NCBI GenBank assembly: GCA_035297145.1
Contig: DATGZN010000006.1
Coordinates: forward strand, 139,029-203,028
Source of the DNA: QHXW01 sp035297145
GTDB taxonomy: Bacteria > Acidobacteriota > Terriglobia > Bryobacterales > Bryobacteraceae
Length of the DNA stretch: 64,000 nt
Reading direction: 5' to 3'
Of this stretch, positions 45,297 to 54,457 are shown piece by piece. Numbering within the stretch: position 1 is the stretch's first letter; each line of letters opens with the position of its first letter. The position numbers and the translations under genes were made by a program. The notes under the pieces were generated by a model. That model had not been told where the DNA came from, ran no database searches, and saw only the letters and a list, made by a program, of their open reading frames with translations.

Positions 45297-47023
45297 GGAT
45301 CATTCTAGCAGCGCTGATCGGCACCGCGTCCATTCTCGCCGCGGAAGAGGTTGCCTATCGCAACTCGAAACCCGGCGTGGCTTACGTCGGATCTCGCGTC
45401 TGCGCGGGTTGCCACGCCAAGATATACCAGGACTACAGCGCCACCGCGATGGGCCGATCCATGGACCTGGCAGCCAGCGCACGCCAACGAAAAAACGTGA
45501 GTTTCACCGCGACGATCTTCACGGAAAAACTCAACCGCCATTTTGAAGTTTATCCACAAGGCCAAGATGTTTTTCAAAGGGAATACGAACTGGATTCGAG
45601 CGGGCGCGAAGTATTCAGGACCAATTACAAACTGGAGTACACCATTGGTTCGGGAGTCAACGGCTACACATACATAATCCGGCGCGGGGATTACCTGTTT
45701 CAGGCGCCGCTGTCGTATTACTCGCGAAAGCAAGCATGGGATCTGTCGCCGGGTTACGAATTGGATGACCACGGCTTCAACCGGCCTGTGGCAGCCGCCT
45801 GCATCGCCTGTCACAGCGGCCAGCCCCAACCGGTTCGAGACCGTGAAGGGCTGTTTGCCAATCCGCCTTTTCGCGAGCTTGCGATCGGCTGCGAGAATTG
45901 TCACGGTCCCGGCGCGCTACACGTGGCCGAGAGGGGGCGATCAAAACCGGCAGCAAATGCTGATGACACGATCGTCAATCCCAAGAATCTGCCGGCTCGC
46001 CCGGCAGAAGACGTCTGCATGAATTGCCACCAGGGCGGGGATACAAGAGTACTCGTCCCCGGAAAAGGCTATTTTGACTTTCGTCCTGGCACTCCGCTTC
46101 GCGACACGGTTGCCATTCTCCGCGTGCCGCCGAAGCGTGACGACCCACTCGAGACCGACTTGCTGGAGCACCATTTCTCGATGCAATTGAGCAAGTGTTT
46201 CCGGGCGAGCGACGGTCGTCTGCGATGTCTCACGTGCCATCAGATTCATTCCATGCCCTCGCCGGCGGGAGCCGCAGCGTACTACCGCAGCCGATGCCTG
46301 AGCTGCCACACCGACGCGGCTTGTAGGCTGGCAAAAGAACAACGAGCGGAGCACGGAGACGACTGCGCCGCTTGCCATATGCCTAAGCGGAACGTGCAGC
46401 TTATCGCGCATTCCGCGCTCACGAATCATCGCATCGTTGCCCGGCCGGACGAGCCGCTTCCGGAAGCCGCATTCCACGCGACCACCGCCGATCTGCCGGA
46501 TCTGGTTTATCTCAATCGTTCGGCCGGTTCCGATCGAGCCTCGCTGCCGCTCGTCATGCTGCTGCAAGCCTATGGCGAGCTGATGGAACGGGATCCGGAT
46601 TACCGGGCGCGCTACTTTGCTGTACTCGATGAACTAAACCGGTCGGCGCCGGACCAGCCTCTGGTGCAAGCTGCCCTGGGCAGGAAAGCCCTTCTGGAGA
46701 ACGCATCGAACGACAGTGCAATTGAGCATCTGACCCGCGCCATCCAGCTCGGTTTCGCCGCCCCAGCCGTTTACGAAGACTTGGCCACGGCCCTGGTGCG
46801 GGCTGGCCGCGAGGCGGATGCCGTCCGCAAACTACAGCGCGGCATCGAGCTGGCGCCTTACACACCGGTGCTCTACAAGCTGCTGGCCCTGCGTCACATC
46901 AATCTCAAGCAGTATTCCGAAGCTAAAAAGACTTTGGAACTCTATGTAAATCTCTTCCCGGAAGATGATTTCATGAGAGGCTTGCTACTCAAAGTACAAC
47001 ACACGGATACTTCCGGTCGATGA
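45293..47023 (+). CDS. Heptaheme cytochrome c with C-terminal TPR domain
   Basis: Start at GTG 45293, overlapping the stop of the octaheme gene (GTGA), giving a signal peptide (RIILAALIGTASILAA). Seven CXXCH motifs: CAGCH, CIACH, CENCH, CMNCH, CLTCH, CLSCH and CAACH, within about residues 40-370. The last 150 residues are TPR-like (RAIQLGFAAPAVYEDLATAL, RGIELAPYTPVLYKLLALR). So the TPR part is at the opposite end from the upstream partner. YTYIIRRGDYLFQAPLSYYS lies in a beta-rich insert after heme one, similar to that of the partner. The pair is likely a complex with 15 hemes. Confidence 0.85.
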   Translation: MRIILAALIGTASILAAEEVAYRNSKPGVAYVGSRVCAGCHAKIYQDYSATAMGRSMDLAASARQRKNVSFTATIFTEKLNRHFEVYPQGQDVFQREYELDSSGREVFRTNYKLEYTIGSGVNGYTYIIRRGDYLFQAPLSYYSRKQAWDLSPGYELDDHGFNRPVAAACIACHSGQPQPVRDREGLFANPPFRELAIGCENCHGPGALHVAERGRSKPAANADDTIVNPKNLPARPAEDVCMNCHQGGDTRVLVPGKGYFDFRPGTPLRDTVAILRVPPKRDDPLETDLLEHHFSMQLSKCFRASDGRLRCLTCHQIHSMPSPAGAAAYYRSRCLSCHTDAACRLAKEQRAEHGDDCAACHMPKRNVQLIAHSALTNHRIVARPDEPLPEAAFHATTADLPDLVYLNRSAGSDRASLPLVMLLQAYGELMERDPDYRARYFAVLDELNRSAPDQPLVQAALGRKALLENASNDSAIEHLTRAIQLGFAAPAVYEDLATALVRAGREADAVRKLQRGIELAPYTPVLYKLLALRHINLKQYSEAKKTLELYVNLFPEDDFMRGLLLKVQHTDTSGR

Positions 47024-47097
47024 TGAGACGCGCGGGAATCAGTCGCGCATCCTGGTAAATCCCCTCCAGCTTATGTTACGTTCGTTCAAACGATTTT

Positions 47098-48129
47098 ATG
47101 CCCGTTCGGATGAAGGACGTCGCTCACGATCTCAATGTATCCGTAGTTACCGTCTCAAAAGCTCTACGAGATCAAAGCGATATCAGCCTGGCAACCAAGA
47201 AACGCATTCTCAAGCGAGCCCGCGAGTTGAATTATCAGCCGAATTGGATCGCCCGCAGCCTGGTCAGCGGGCGCACCCATACGATTGGCCTGGTCGTTCC
47301 CGATTTGATGTACTCCTTTTTCGCCGAAGTAGCCAAGGGCCTTACCGAGAAGCTTCGTCCGTTCCGTTACCAGGTACTGATATCGATTTCCGAAGAGGAC
47401 CCCACTCTAGAGCGCGAGGAGATCGACTTATTGCTCGCCCGGCGCGTGGACGGCCTAGTTCTCGCCTCGGCGCAGCCGCCGACTTCTCCCGGACTATTCC
47501 GGACGATCGAAGAACGCAAAGTGCCGTACGTGCTGATTGACCGCAAGATCTTAGGGCTTAAGGCGAACTACGTCGGTGTTGACGATGAAAAAATCGGCGA
47601 GATGGCGACCGAGCATTTGATCACGTGCGGCTGCCGTGCGATTGCGCACATAAGCGGGCCCAAAATTGGCACGGCGGTCGGTAGGCTGGCCGGGTACCGT
47701 CTAGCGCTGGAGCGCCATAGTCGCCTGGCGCCGGCCAGTTTGGTGGTCCGTGGAGGCTCCGAGGATGATGGCGGTTATCAAGCCATGCGCCGGTTGCTGC
47801 GCTTGAAGCACCCCCCGGACGGTGTGTTCTGCTTCAACGACCCGGTTGCGGCTGGGGCGGTCAAAGCGGTTCTGGAAGCAGGGTTGAGGATTCCACAGGA
47901 CATTGCTCTGGTCGGGGTGGGAAATGTGCATTACTCGGACCAGCTGCGCGTTCCGCTCAGTACGGTCGATCAAAGCAGCGCTCAAGTGGGACGAAACGCC
48001 GCGGAACTCCTTCTGCGCCTTATTGAGAAGCGAACTCGGGGTACTCGAGCTATTCTATTGCCGCCACGGCTCATTGTGCGGGACTCCAGCCTTCGCAACG
48101 GCGCTGTTCGCACTCCTGCTCAGGAGTGA
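47098..48129 (+). CDS. LacI-family transcriptional regulator
   Basis: A 343-residue regulator. The N-terminal HTH (MKDVAHDLNVSVVTVSKALR) and hinge (KRARELNYQPNWIARSL) are typical, followed by a periplasmic-binding-protein-like domain (IGLVVPDLMYSFFAEVAKGL, VGVDDEKIGEMATEHLI, FCFNDPVAAGAVKAVLEAGL) for a sugar ligand. It sits directly upstream of the TonB receptor-TPR-GH29 set on the same strand and probably controls it. A TCGTT-N2-AACGA inverted repeat lies just before its own start (47085-47096), consistent with autoregulation. The inducer is probably a sugar from fucosylated glycan; this is inference. Confidence 0.9.
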   Translation: MPVRMKDVAHDLNVSVVTVSKALRDQSDISLATKKRILKRARELNYQPNWIARSLVSGRTHTIGLVVPDLMYSFFAEVAKGLTEKLRPFRYQVLISISEEDPTLEREEIDLLLARRVDGLVLASAQPPTSPGLFRTIEERKVPYVLIDRKILGLKANYVGVDDEKIGEMATEHLITCGCRAIAHISGPKIGTAVGRLAGYRLALERHSRLAPASLVVRGGSEDDGGYQAMRRLLRLKHPPDGVFCFNDPVAAGAVKAVLEAGLRIPQDIALVGVGNVHYSDQLRVPLSTVDQSSAQVGRNAAELLLRLIEKRTRGTRAILLPPRLIVRDSSLRNGAVRTPAQE

Positions 48130-48176
48130 AGGCTGAAAAAACAACCACTTACCTCAGGGATCTCAAATCCTCAACT

Positions 48177-48198
48177 TAAGCGTTTACGTAATCGCTTA
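48177..48198. promoter_or_regulatory. LacI-type operator palindrome upstream of the TonB receptor gene
   Basis: TAAGCG-N10-CGCTTA, a 22-bp inverted repeat whose centre is TTACGTAA; only one symmetric pair is mismatched. The central CG step is typical of LacI-family sites. It lies about 60 bp upstream of the promoter at 48261 and just behind the LacI gene. Confidence 0.65.
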
Positions 48199-48260
48199 CG
48201 ACACCCCTAGCCGATCTTCGGACCTCGCCCAGCAATTAACAGAAATCTACTACTTTTTCA

Positions 48261-48289
48261 TTGACACAGGTGGAAAACGGTGAGATATT
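48261..48289 (+). promoter_or_regulatory. Sigma70-type promoter for the TonB receptor operon
   Basis: TTGACA at 48261-48266, 17-bp spacer, GATATT at 48284-48289 (4 of 6 to consensus). Leader of about 37 bases before the ATG at 48333, which has AAGGAGG upstream. Confidence 0.5.
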
Positions 48290-48332
48290 CTCCAGAACAA
48301 CTAGAACGTCTCGACCTCTGAAGGAGGGAGCC

Positions 48333-51300
48333 ATGTTCGCTGCTCGGCAGTTGGCTGATCGTTCAGGTGCCCCTTGTGGCACCTTTCTTGGGCAACTGAT
48401 GCGCTTCATTCTGTTGCTCGTTCTAACCCTCACGTTCTTGCCCGTTAGGGTATCCGCACAACTTTCCACGGCGTCGGTTACCGGCGTTGTCCACGATTCC
48501 AGCGGGAGCATCATCCCACAGGTGAAAATCACCTTACGGAATGTCGATACGACCGTCGAACACGCTGCGCAATCCAATAATGCGGGCAATTACGTTTTCC
48601 TGAGTATCACGCCGGGTCAGTACACGCTACAGGCGGAAGCGCAAGGATTTGAGGTGTCGAAAACGGCTGCGTTCACCCTTGAGGTCAACCAAACTGTCAC
48701 GTTCGATTTGATCATGCAGGTCGGTACGGTCCAGCAGAGCGTGACGGTGGAAACCTCCGGCGAACTGGTGCAATCGGCAACTTCCGAACTGGGTGCCGTG
48801 GTGGCCGAGAAGCAGGTGGTCGATTTGCCACTGAACGGCCGCAACTTCACCCAACTGCTTTCACTGACGCCCGGAGTGGCGCCGGTCAGCGTTTCGCAGA
48901 ACTCGGGCGGGTTCGGTAACGTCTTCAGCGGGAGCTCCTTTGAATTTCCAGCCATTAATGGCCAGACAAACCGGAGCAATTTCTTCCTCACCGACGGCAT
49001 CAATAACCAGGGCTCGTTCCAAAGTACCTACACGGTTGCGCCAATCATCGACCAGATCGCCGAGTTCAAGGTAAACTCGCACGACGATCAGGCGGAATTC
49101 GGCGGCGTGCTGGGCGGCGTCATCAACGTGGTGACCAAATCGGGCACCAACCAGTTGCACGGTAGCGCCTGGGAGTATTTGCGCAACAATGACTTAGACG
49201 CTCGCAACACATTTCTTGCTTCCGTGACCCCGTACAGGCAGAATCAGTTTGGCGTCGCAGCCGGTGGTCCAGTTTGGATTCCCAAAGTCTATAACGGCAA
49301 GAATAAAACATTCTTCTTCGCAGCCTACGAGGGCATCCGGTTTTCGCAAGCGGCAGATTCGTATCTGCATTTGCCAACCGACGCCGAACTGAGTGGCAAC
49401 CTGACCGGTGAGAACCAGGCTTTCAATCCTTTCTCCACCGCGCCGGATCCGGCTCATCCCGGCAGTTTCACCCGTCAGCCATTCGCCGGCAATCAAATTC
49501 CGTCCAGCCTGATTGATACCCCCCTCGTGAACTTCATCAAGCAGATCAGGCCGTCTCTCTATAACACTGGCGTCGGCAATAACAATGCCCTTGACACCAC
49601 ACCGCTCGTTCAGACGCAGAACGAATTTTCGGCGCGCATCGATCAGACCCTAGGCTCCAAGGATTTTATCTGGTTCCGCTACAGTGGGTTGTACTACAAC
49701 ACGACGTCGAGCGGCGGACTGCCAGGCTTCAAGAGTGCTTCAAACTACCCCGCGCAAAATTATGGCGCGAGTTGGGTCCACACGTTTAACCCGAGCCTCG
49801 TGCTGCAAGCGCAATTCGGCCGGTCACACCAGGAAAACAATGGGCAAACGGTCGCTCCGGGAATCTCAGACTCCACAATCAGCGGTCTGAACTTCGCTCC
49901 CAGTTTTGGGGGTAATTTCATTGCGACGAAACTGCTGTTGCCCTCCGTAGGCATTACCGGCTTCAGCAATCCGATTCCGGGCACGAGTGACACGCTCGAT
50001 CCGAACTTCACTAACGTCTGGGAGTATAAGGCAAACGTCTCGAAGATCATTGGCAAGCACACCCTGCGCTTTGGTGGGGAGCTCAATAGCAATACGTTCG
50101 AATCGATCTACGCGAATTCAAACGTCGGTTTCGCCCTCCAGCAGACCGGCAACCCCGAGAACTCGGCGCAACCCGGCAACGCTATAGCCTCGTTGCTCTT
50201 GGATGTGCCAGACAATGCCGGCCGCCGCAATGTTCACGAAACCACGCGGTGGGGTGGCGTGATGGGCGTTTATTTCCAGGATTCGTGGAAGGCAACCTCG
50301 CGACTAACTGTTAATGTTGGCCTTCGTTATGACCGGACCTTCCAGCCGCCTTACGGCACCAATGCCACCATCGGCAAAAACGGCGGCATCGAGACGGGCG
50401 AGGACGACTTCAATTCCGGCAACTACGTCATTCAAAAATTGCCGCCGGCTTGCAGCGTGCGAGGATTTGCTCCTTGCATTCCCGGTGATGGGACACTTCC
50501 AGCTCACGTGGTGGTTTCTCCCAACGGTAAGATCTATCACGATACGACGACAAACTTCGGCCCACGCCTCGGCTTAGCCTACCGGGTCACAGACACTATG
50601 GCCGTGCGAGCTGGGTTCGGAATTTTTTACGACAATTGGGCGGCCGTGACACAAACGGCGCAGAACTACGAGGGCGACTGGCCGGATATCGGACAGCAAC
50701 TGGCCAATAACCTCAATCGGCCGATTCCCAGCCAGGCCCTGCCAACCGTGAAAGGCGAGAACCCATTCGCCACATCGGGGTTCTTTCCGGCGCCGACTCC
50801 ATTCAACCAGGTGCAGTGGATGATGGATCCCTACGCCAAGAACCCGTATTCCATGCAATACAATTTTGGCGTTGCCAAACAATTGAACCATAGCACGACC
50901 GTATCGGCAGACTACGTGGGTTCCGGCAGCCGCCGCCTGGATGTGGGCGGGTATTACAACACGGCTCTCACGCCCGGACCTGGCAATCCGCAGGACCGAT
51001 CGCTTTATCCATACATCGCTCCGACGTTCTACGACCGCAGCGTGGGCCGCGGCAACTACAACGCGCTTCAGTTCCTGTATGACAAGCGATTTTCGGGCGG
51101 GCTCGCCTACCAGGTTTCGTATACCTGGTCGAAAGTGATCGACACAGGCTCAGACGGCTGGTACGGTGTCGAGGGTTGGTCGGTGCAGAATCCCTACGCG
51201 TACAACAACGATCGCAGCGTTGCCGGTTACGATTTGACGCACGCCCTGAGCGTAAACGTTGTGTACGACGTACCGATCGGAACTGGCAAACGCTTTGCGA

Positions 51301-51794
51301 CCAACAACAAGGTCATGGATTATATTATTGGCGGCTGGCAGGTGAACACCATCGTTCAGGCACATTCCGGCCTGCCTTACGACATCACTGTGGATGGAGA
51401 CATCGCCAACACTGGCGACACCGGATACGAGCGAGCGAATCTTGTTGGGAATCCGAATCTGTCGAACCGCACTGCGCAGGCGTGGTTTAATACATCGGCC
51501 TTTGCGATTCCCGCCACGTACACTTGGGGCAATTCGGGCCGGAACATTCTCAGGGGTCCGTATTTCTGGAATATGGATGCCTCTCTCTTCCGGCGTTTCC
51601 CGTTTATGGAGGGTAAAGCCTTCGAGTTTCGCGCCGAGGCCTTTAACATACCGAACACCGTCATTTTGGGCCAACCAGGAAGCGACCTCACCGGGTCCAA
51701 TTTCGGTGTCATCACGGGTACCTACGGTTCTAACGGAGCTGTTAACGGATACGGCTCACGCATTCTCCAACTCGGATTGAAGCTGACATACTAA
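48333..51794 (+). CDS. TonB-dependent receptor, Oar-like, with carboxypeptidase-regulatory domain
   Basis: Outer-membrane receptor of about 1150 residues. The ATG at 48333 has a strong AAGGAGG; an upstream in-frame ATG at 48261 coincides with the promoter and is rejected. Signal peptide (RFILLLVLTLTFLPVRVSAQ), then a CarboxypepD_reg-like domain (VTGVVHDSSGSIIPQVKITL, PGQYTLQAEAQGFEVSKTA), plug (LPLNGRNFTQLLSLTPGVAP, GGVINVVTKSGTNQLHGSAW) and a long beta-barrel ending in LQLGLKLTY. This is the common Acidobacteria substitute for SusC. Substrate import (oligosaccharide) is inferred from the operon with a GH29 fucosidase. Confidence 0.9.
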   Translation: MFAARQLADRSGAPCGTFLGQLMRFILLLVLTLTFLPVRVSAQLSTASVTGVVHDSSGSIIPQVKITLRNVDTTVEHAAQSNNAGNYVFLSITPGQYTLQAEAQGFEVSKTAAFTLEVNQTVTFDLIMQVGTVQQSVTVETSGELVQSATSELGAVVAEKQVVDLPLNGRNFTQLLSLTPGVAPVSVSQNSGGFGNVFSGSSFEFPAINGQTNRSNFFLTDGINNQGSFQSTYTVAPIIDQIAEFKVNSHDDQAEFGGVLGGVINVVTKSGTNQLHGSAWEYLRNNDLDARNTFLASVTPYRQNQFGVAAGGPVWIPKVYNGKNKTFFFAAYEGIRFSQAADSYLHLPTDAELSGNLTGENQAFNPFSTAPDPAHPGSFTRQPFAGNQIPSSLIDTPLVNFIKQIRPSLYNTGVGNNNALDTTPLVQTQNEFSARIDQTLGSKDFIWFRYSGLYYNTTSSGGLPGFKSASNYPAQNYGASWVHTFNPSLVLQAQFGRSHQENNGQTVAPGISDSTISGLNFAPSFGGNFIATKLLLPSVGITGFSNPIPGTSDTLDPNFTNVWEYKANVSKIIGKHTLRFGGELNSNTFESIYANSNVGFALQQTGNPENSAQPGNAIASLLLDVPDNAGRRNVHETTRWGGVMGVYFQDSWKATSRLTVNVGLRYDRTFQPPYGTNATIGKNGGIETGEDDFNSGNYVIQKLPPACSVRGFAPCIPGDGTLPAHVVVSPNGKIYHDTTTNFGPRLGLAYRVTDTMAVRAGFGIFYDNWAAVTQTAQNYEGDWPDIGQQLANNLNRPIPSQALPTVKGENPFATSGFFPAPTPFNQVQWMMDPYAKNPYSMQYNFGVAKQLNHSTTVSADYVGSGSRRLDVGGYYNTALTPGPGNPQDRSLYPYIAPTFYDRSVGRGNYNALQFLYDKRFSGGLAYQVSYTWSKVIDTGSDGWYGVEGWSVQNPYAYNNDRSVAGYDLTHALSVNVVYDVPIGTGKRFATNNKVMDYIIGGWQVNTIVQAHSGLPYDITVDGDIANTGDTGYERANLVGNPNLSNRTAQAWFNTSAFAIPATYTWGNSGRNILRGPYFWNMDASLFRRFPFMEGKAFEFRAEAFNIPNTVILGQPGSDLTGSNFGVITGTYGSNGAVNGYGSRILQLGLKLTY

Positions 51795-51861
51795 GGTACT
51801 GTTGCGTCCAACTCGACCGTCCGTGTGCCCGCGCCCATCAGTCCTCGGTACACTGTTGTCT

Positions 51862-54447
51862 ATGCGCAGGGGCCGAGTAGCTGCGCTTTCCCTGTTCCTG
51901 ACTGGCTGGGGCCATACGACGTTTGCTCAGATGCCCGCCGAATGTCATGGCCCTGCCGAAATCGAGCGCGCTCTAGCGAAACAGCCATCTGCCGAGGCAT
52001 TTAACGCATTGGGAGCCTGGTTTGCCCAGCGTGATAAAGCCACATGCGCGATTCCGGCGTTTCGATCCGCCATCCGCCTACGGCCCAATGGCTGGGAAGG
52101 TCACTTCAATCTCGCACTGGCGTTGATGAACGAACGCCGTTTCAAAGATGCCACTGTGGAATTGCGCCAAGCCGATAAGCTCAGCCCAGGTCGTGCTCCT
52201 GTGCACACCGCGCTCGGTATGGCATTGCAGGAGGTTGGCCAAACGGCCGCTGCCGAGACCGAGCTAAAAACTGCCCTGGAACTGGATCCCAAGTCCGTTC
52301 GGGCGCTAGACCGGCTGGCGCAGATTCTGACCAGTCAAAAGCGTTACACCGCGGCCATTCGCCATCTGAAGCAAGCCATTGCCCTCGACTCGAAGGACCC
52401 CAATCTCCAGATTGCTTTGGCTTTGAACTATTCAGAGAATGGCAATGCCGATGCCGCGATCGAAACCCTGGTCAAGCTCGCCAAAGACGAACCAGGCTCG
52501 GCGCTGGTGCATTTCAATCTCGCCACCGTCTATGCCCGGGAGAAGTCATTTCGTGAAGCGGCCGACGAATACCGCGAGTCTTTGCGGCTCGACCCTGGTA
52601 ACGATATCGCCCGCCTTTCCTTGGTCAAGACTCTGGTGGACCTGGGGGAGTTCGATGAAGGCTTGCCTTTGATTCAGGATTACGTGCGCCGCAAGCCCGA
52701 GGACTTCGAAGGGCACTATCTGTTCGGCGCCGTCTGCCGCGGTCTGGGCCAATACGATACGGCCGAATCGGAATTGAAGCGCGCCGTTCAGATGGATCCG
52801 AACCACTACGATGTCCGCTACAATCTGGGCTTTGTTCTGGCGAAGGAGAAGAAATCCGAGGAAGCCCTACCTCAACTGCAAAAGGCTCTGGAGCTGCACC
52901 CCGATTCATCCGAGGCGCGTTTCCAGCTCGCCAATGTGCTGCGCGCGCTTAAGCAGGCCGATGCCGCCCGCGCGGAACTCAAGCAATTCGAAACGGAGAA
53001 GCAGCAGGGCGTTCAGGAAAACCAGGCCGCCGTGAAAGCCGCGGACGCGAATCGGCTTCTCGAAGAGGGAGATGCGCGGGGCGCCGTCCACTCGTATCAG
53101 GATGCCCTCAAGTTTGAGCCAAACAACGCCAAAATTTATTACAACCTCGCGCTGGCTCTGGATAAGACAGGTGACCGTGCCGGGGAGCGGCAGGCTCTGG
53201 AGCACTCTATCCAACTGGACACCAAGCTGGCTTTGCCGCAGAACCAGCTTGGCCTGCTCGATCTTCAGGACGGCAGGCTGGCTCCTGCCGAGAGCCGGCT
53301 AAAGACGGCGCTCGCGCTCGATCCGCAATACGCCGAAGCGAAGAACAATCTGGGCGTGCTCTACGGCCAGCGAGGACGGAACCACGAGGCGGAAGACCTG
53401 TTCCGCGGCGCCGTTGAGGACAATCCGCAATACGCGCAGGCCTTCGTGAATCTCGGCTTGATCCTGGCCGGCGGGAACCGGTTCGCCGAGGCGGAAAAGG
53501 AAATTCAGAGCGCGGTACGCATCTCGCCCGATAACACGGCTGCGCTAACCGCGCTTGGTATGGTCGAGACCAGGCTCGGCAACATGCAGGATGCCATCCG
53601 CAACTTCCGAAGAGTAATCGACCTCACGCCCAACGCGCCCGAAGCTCACCTGAACCTCGGTATCGCGCTTGCCGACCACCTCGATCTCGCCGGGGCGCTG
53701 GCAGAGTTCTCCGAAGCCGTTCGCCTACAGCCGGATTCCTCGACCGCTCATTACAACAAGGGCCGCGCGCTATTCGATCTTCGCCGCAACGAAGAGGCTG
53801 AAACCGAACTGCAAACCGCCGTGCGTCTCGATGCGCGGAATGCGTCCGCACTCTACCTTCTGGCCGTGGCGGAAAAACAACTGGACAACCCCGCGCGTTC
53901 AGCCGAACTTTTGCGGCAAGTCGTGGCGATCGAGCCGCGCAATACCGACGCCCACTACCTGCTGGGGCAGGATCTTCTGAAACTTGGGAAGGAGCCGGAA
54001 GCCATCATGGAGTGGCGGAAAACGGTGGAACTGGACCCGGAACATGCGGAAGCCCTCTACAATCTCGCGCGCCACCTGACCCCAAAAGATCCCGACAGTG
54101 CAAAAGGGTATCAGGCCCGCTTCGTCGAGATACAGCGCAAACGGCGGATCTCCGAGCGCGCCGATACGTTGGGCAATTTTGCGCTCGCCGCGGCCAGCGC
54201 CCGCGACTGGAACCAGGCCGTGGCCCAACTCGAAGAGGCTGTCCAAGTGTGCGGCAATTGTCCTACGAAAGGCGATTTGCACAAGGACCTCGGTTTGATT
54301 TACTGCCGCTCAGGAAGTCTCGACAAAGGGGAGCGAGAGCTGCGCGTCGCGCAAAGTTTGAAGCCAAATGATCCCGATGTGAAAAAATCCTTGGAACTAA
54401 TTGCCGAGCTGAAGGACAGCCAGGCCAAGGCTGGAACCGTCCATTGA
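51862..54447 (+). CDS. Exported TPR protein
   Basis: About 860 residues with a signal peptide (VAALSLFLTGWGHTTFAQM) from the ATG at 51862, followed by more than fifteen tandem tetratricopeptide repeats (for example FNLALALMNERRFKDATVEL, YNLGFVLAKEKKSEEALPQL, VNLGLILAGGNRFAEAEKEI). It lies between the TonB receptor and the GH29 gene, 10 bp before the latter, so it probably scaffolds the uptake or degradation machinery in the periplasm. No catalytic domain. Confidence 0.88.
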   Translation: MRRGRVAALSLFLTGWGHTTFAQMPAECHGPAEIERALAKQPSAEAFNALGAWFAQRDKATCAIPAFRSAIRLRPNGWEGHFNLALALMNERRFKDATVELRQADKLSPGRAPVHTALGMALQEVGQTAAAETELKTALELDPKSVRALDRLAQILTSQKRYTAAIRHLKQAIALDSKDPNLQIALALNYSENGNADAAIETLVKLAKDEPGSALVHFNLATVYAREKSFREAADEYRESLRLDPGNDIARLSLVKTLVDLGEFDEGLPLIQDYVRRKPEDFEGHYLFGAVCRGLGQYDTAESELKRAVQMDPNHYDVRYNLGFVLAKEKKSEEALPQLQKALELHPDSSEARFQLANVLRALKQADAARAELKQFETEKQQGVQENQAAVKAADANRLLEEGDARGAVHSYQDALKFEPNNAKIYYNLALALDKTGDRAGERQALEHSIQLDTKLALPQNQLGLLDLQDGRLAPAESRLKTALALDPQYAEAKNNLGVLYGQRGRNHEAEDLFRGAVEDNPQYAQAFVNLGLILAGGNRFAEAEKEIQSAVRISPDNTAALTALGMVETRLGNMQDAIRNFRRVIDLTPNAPEAHLNLGIALADHLDLAGALAEFSEAVRLQPDSSTAHYNKGRALFDLRRNEEAETELQTAVRLDARNASALYLLAVAEKQLDNPARSAELLRQVVAIEPRNTDAHYLLGQDLLKLGKEPEAIMEWRKTVELDPEHAEALYNLARHLTPKDPDSAKGYQARFVEIQRKRRISERADTLGNFALAAASARDWNQAVAQLEEAVQVCGNCPTKGDLHKDLGLIYCRSGSLDKGERELRVAQSLKPNDPDVKKSLELIAELKDSQAKAGTVH

Positions 54448-54457
54448 GGAGCAAGTG

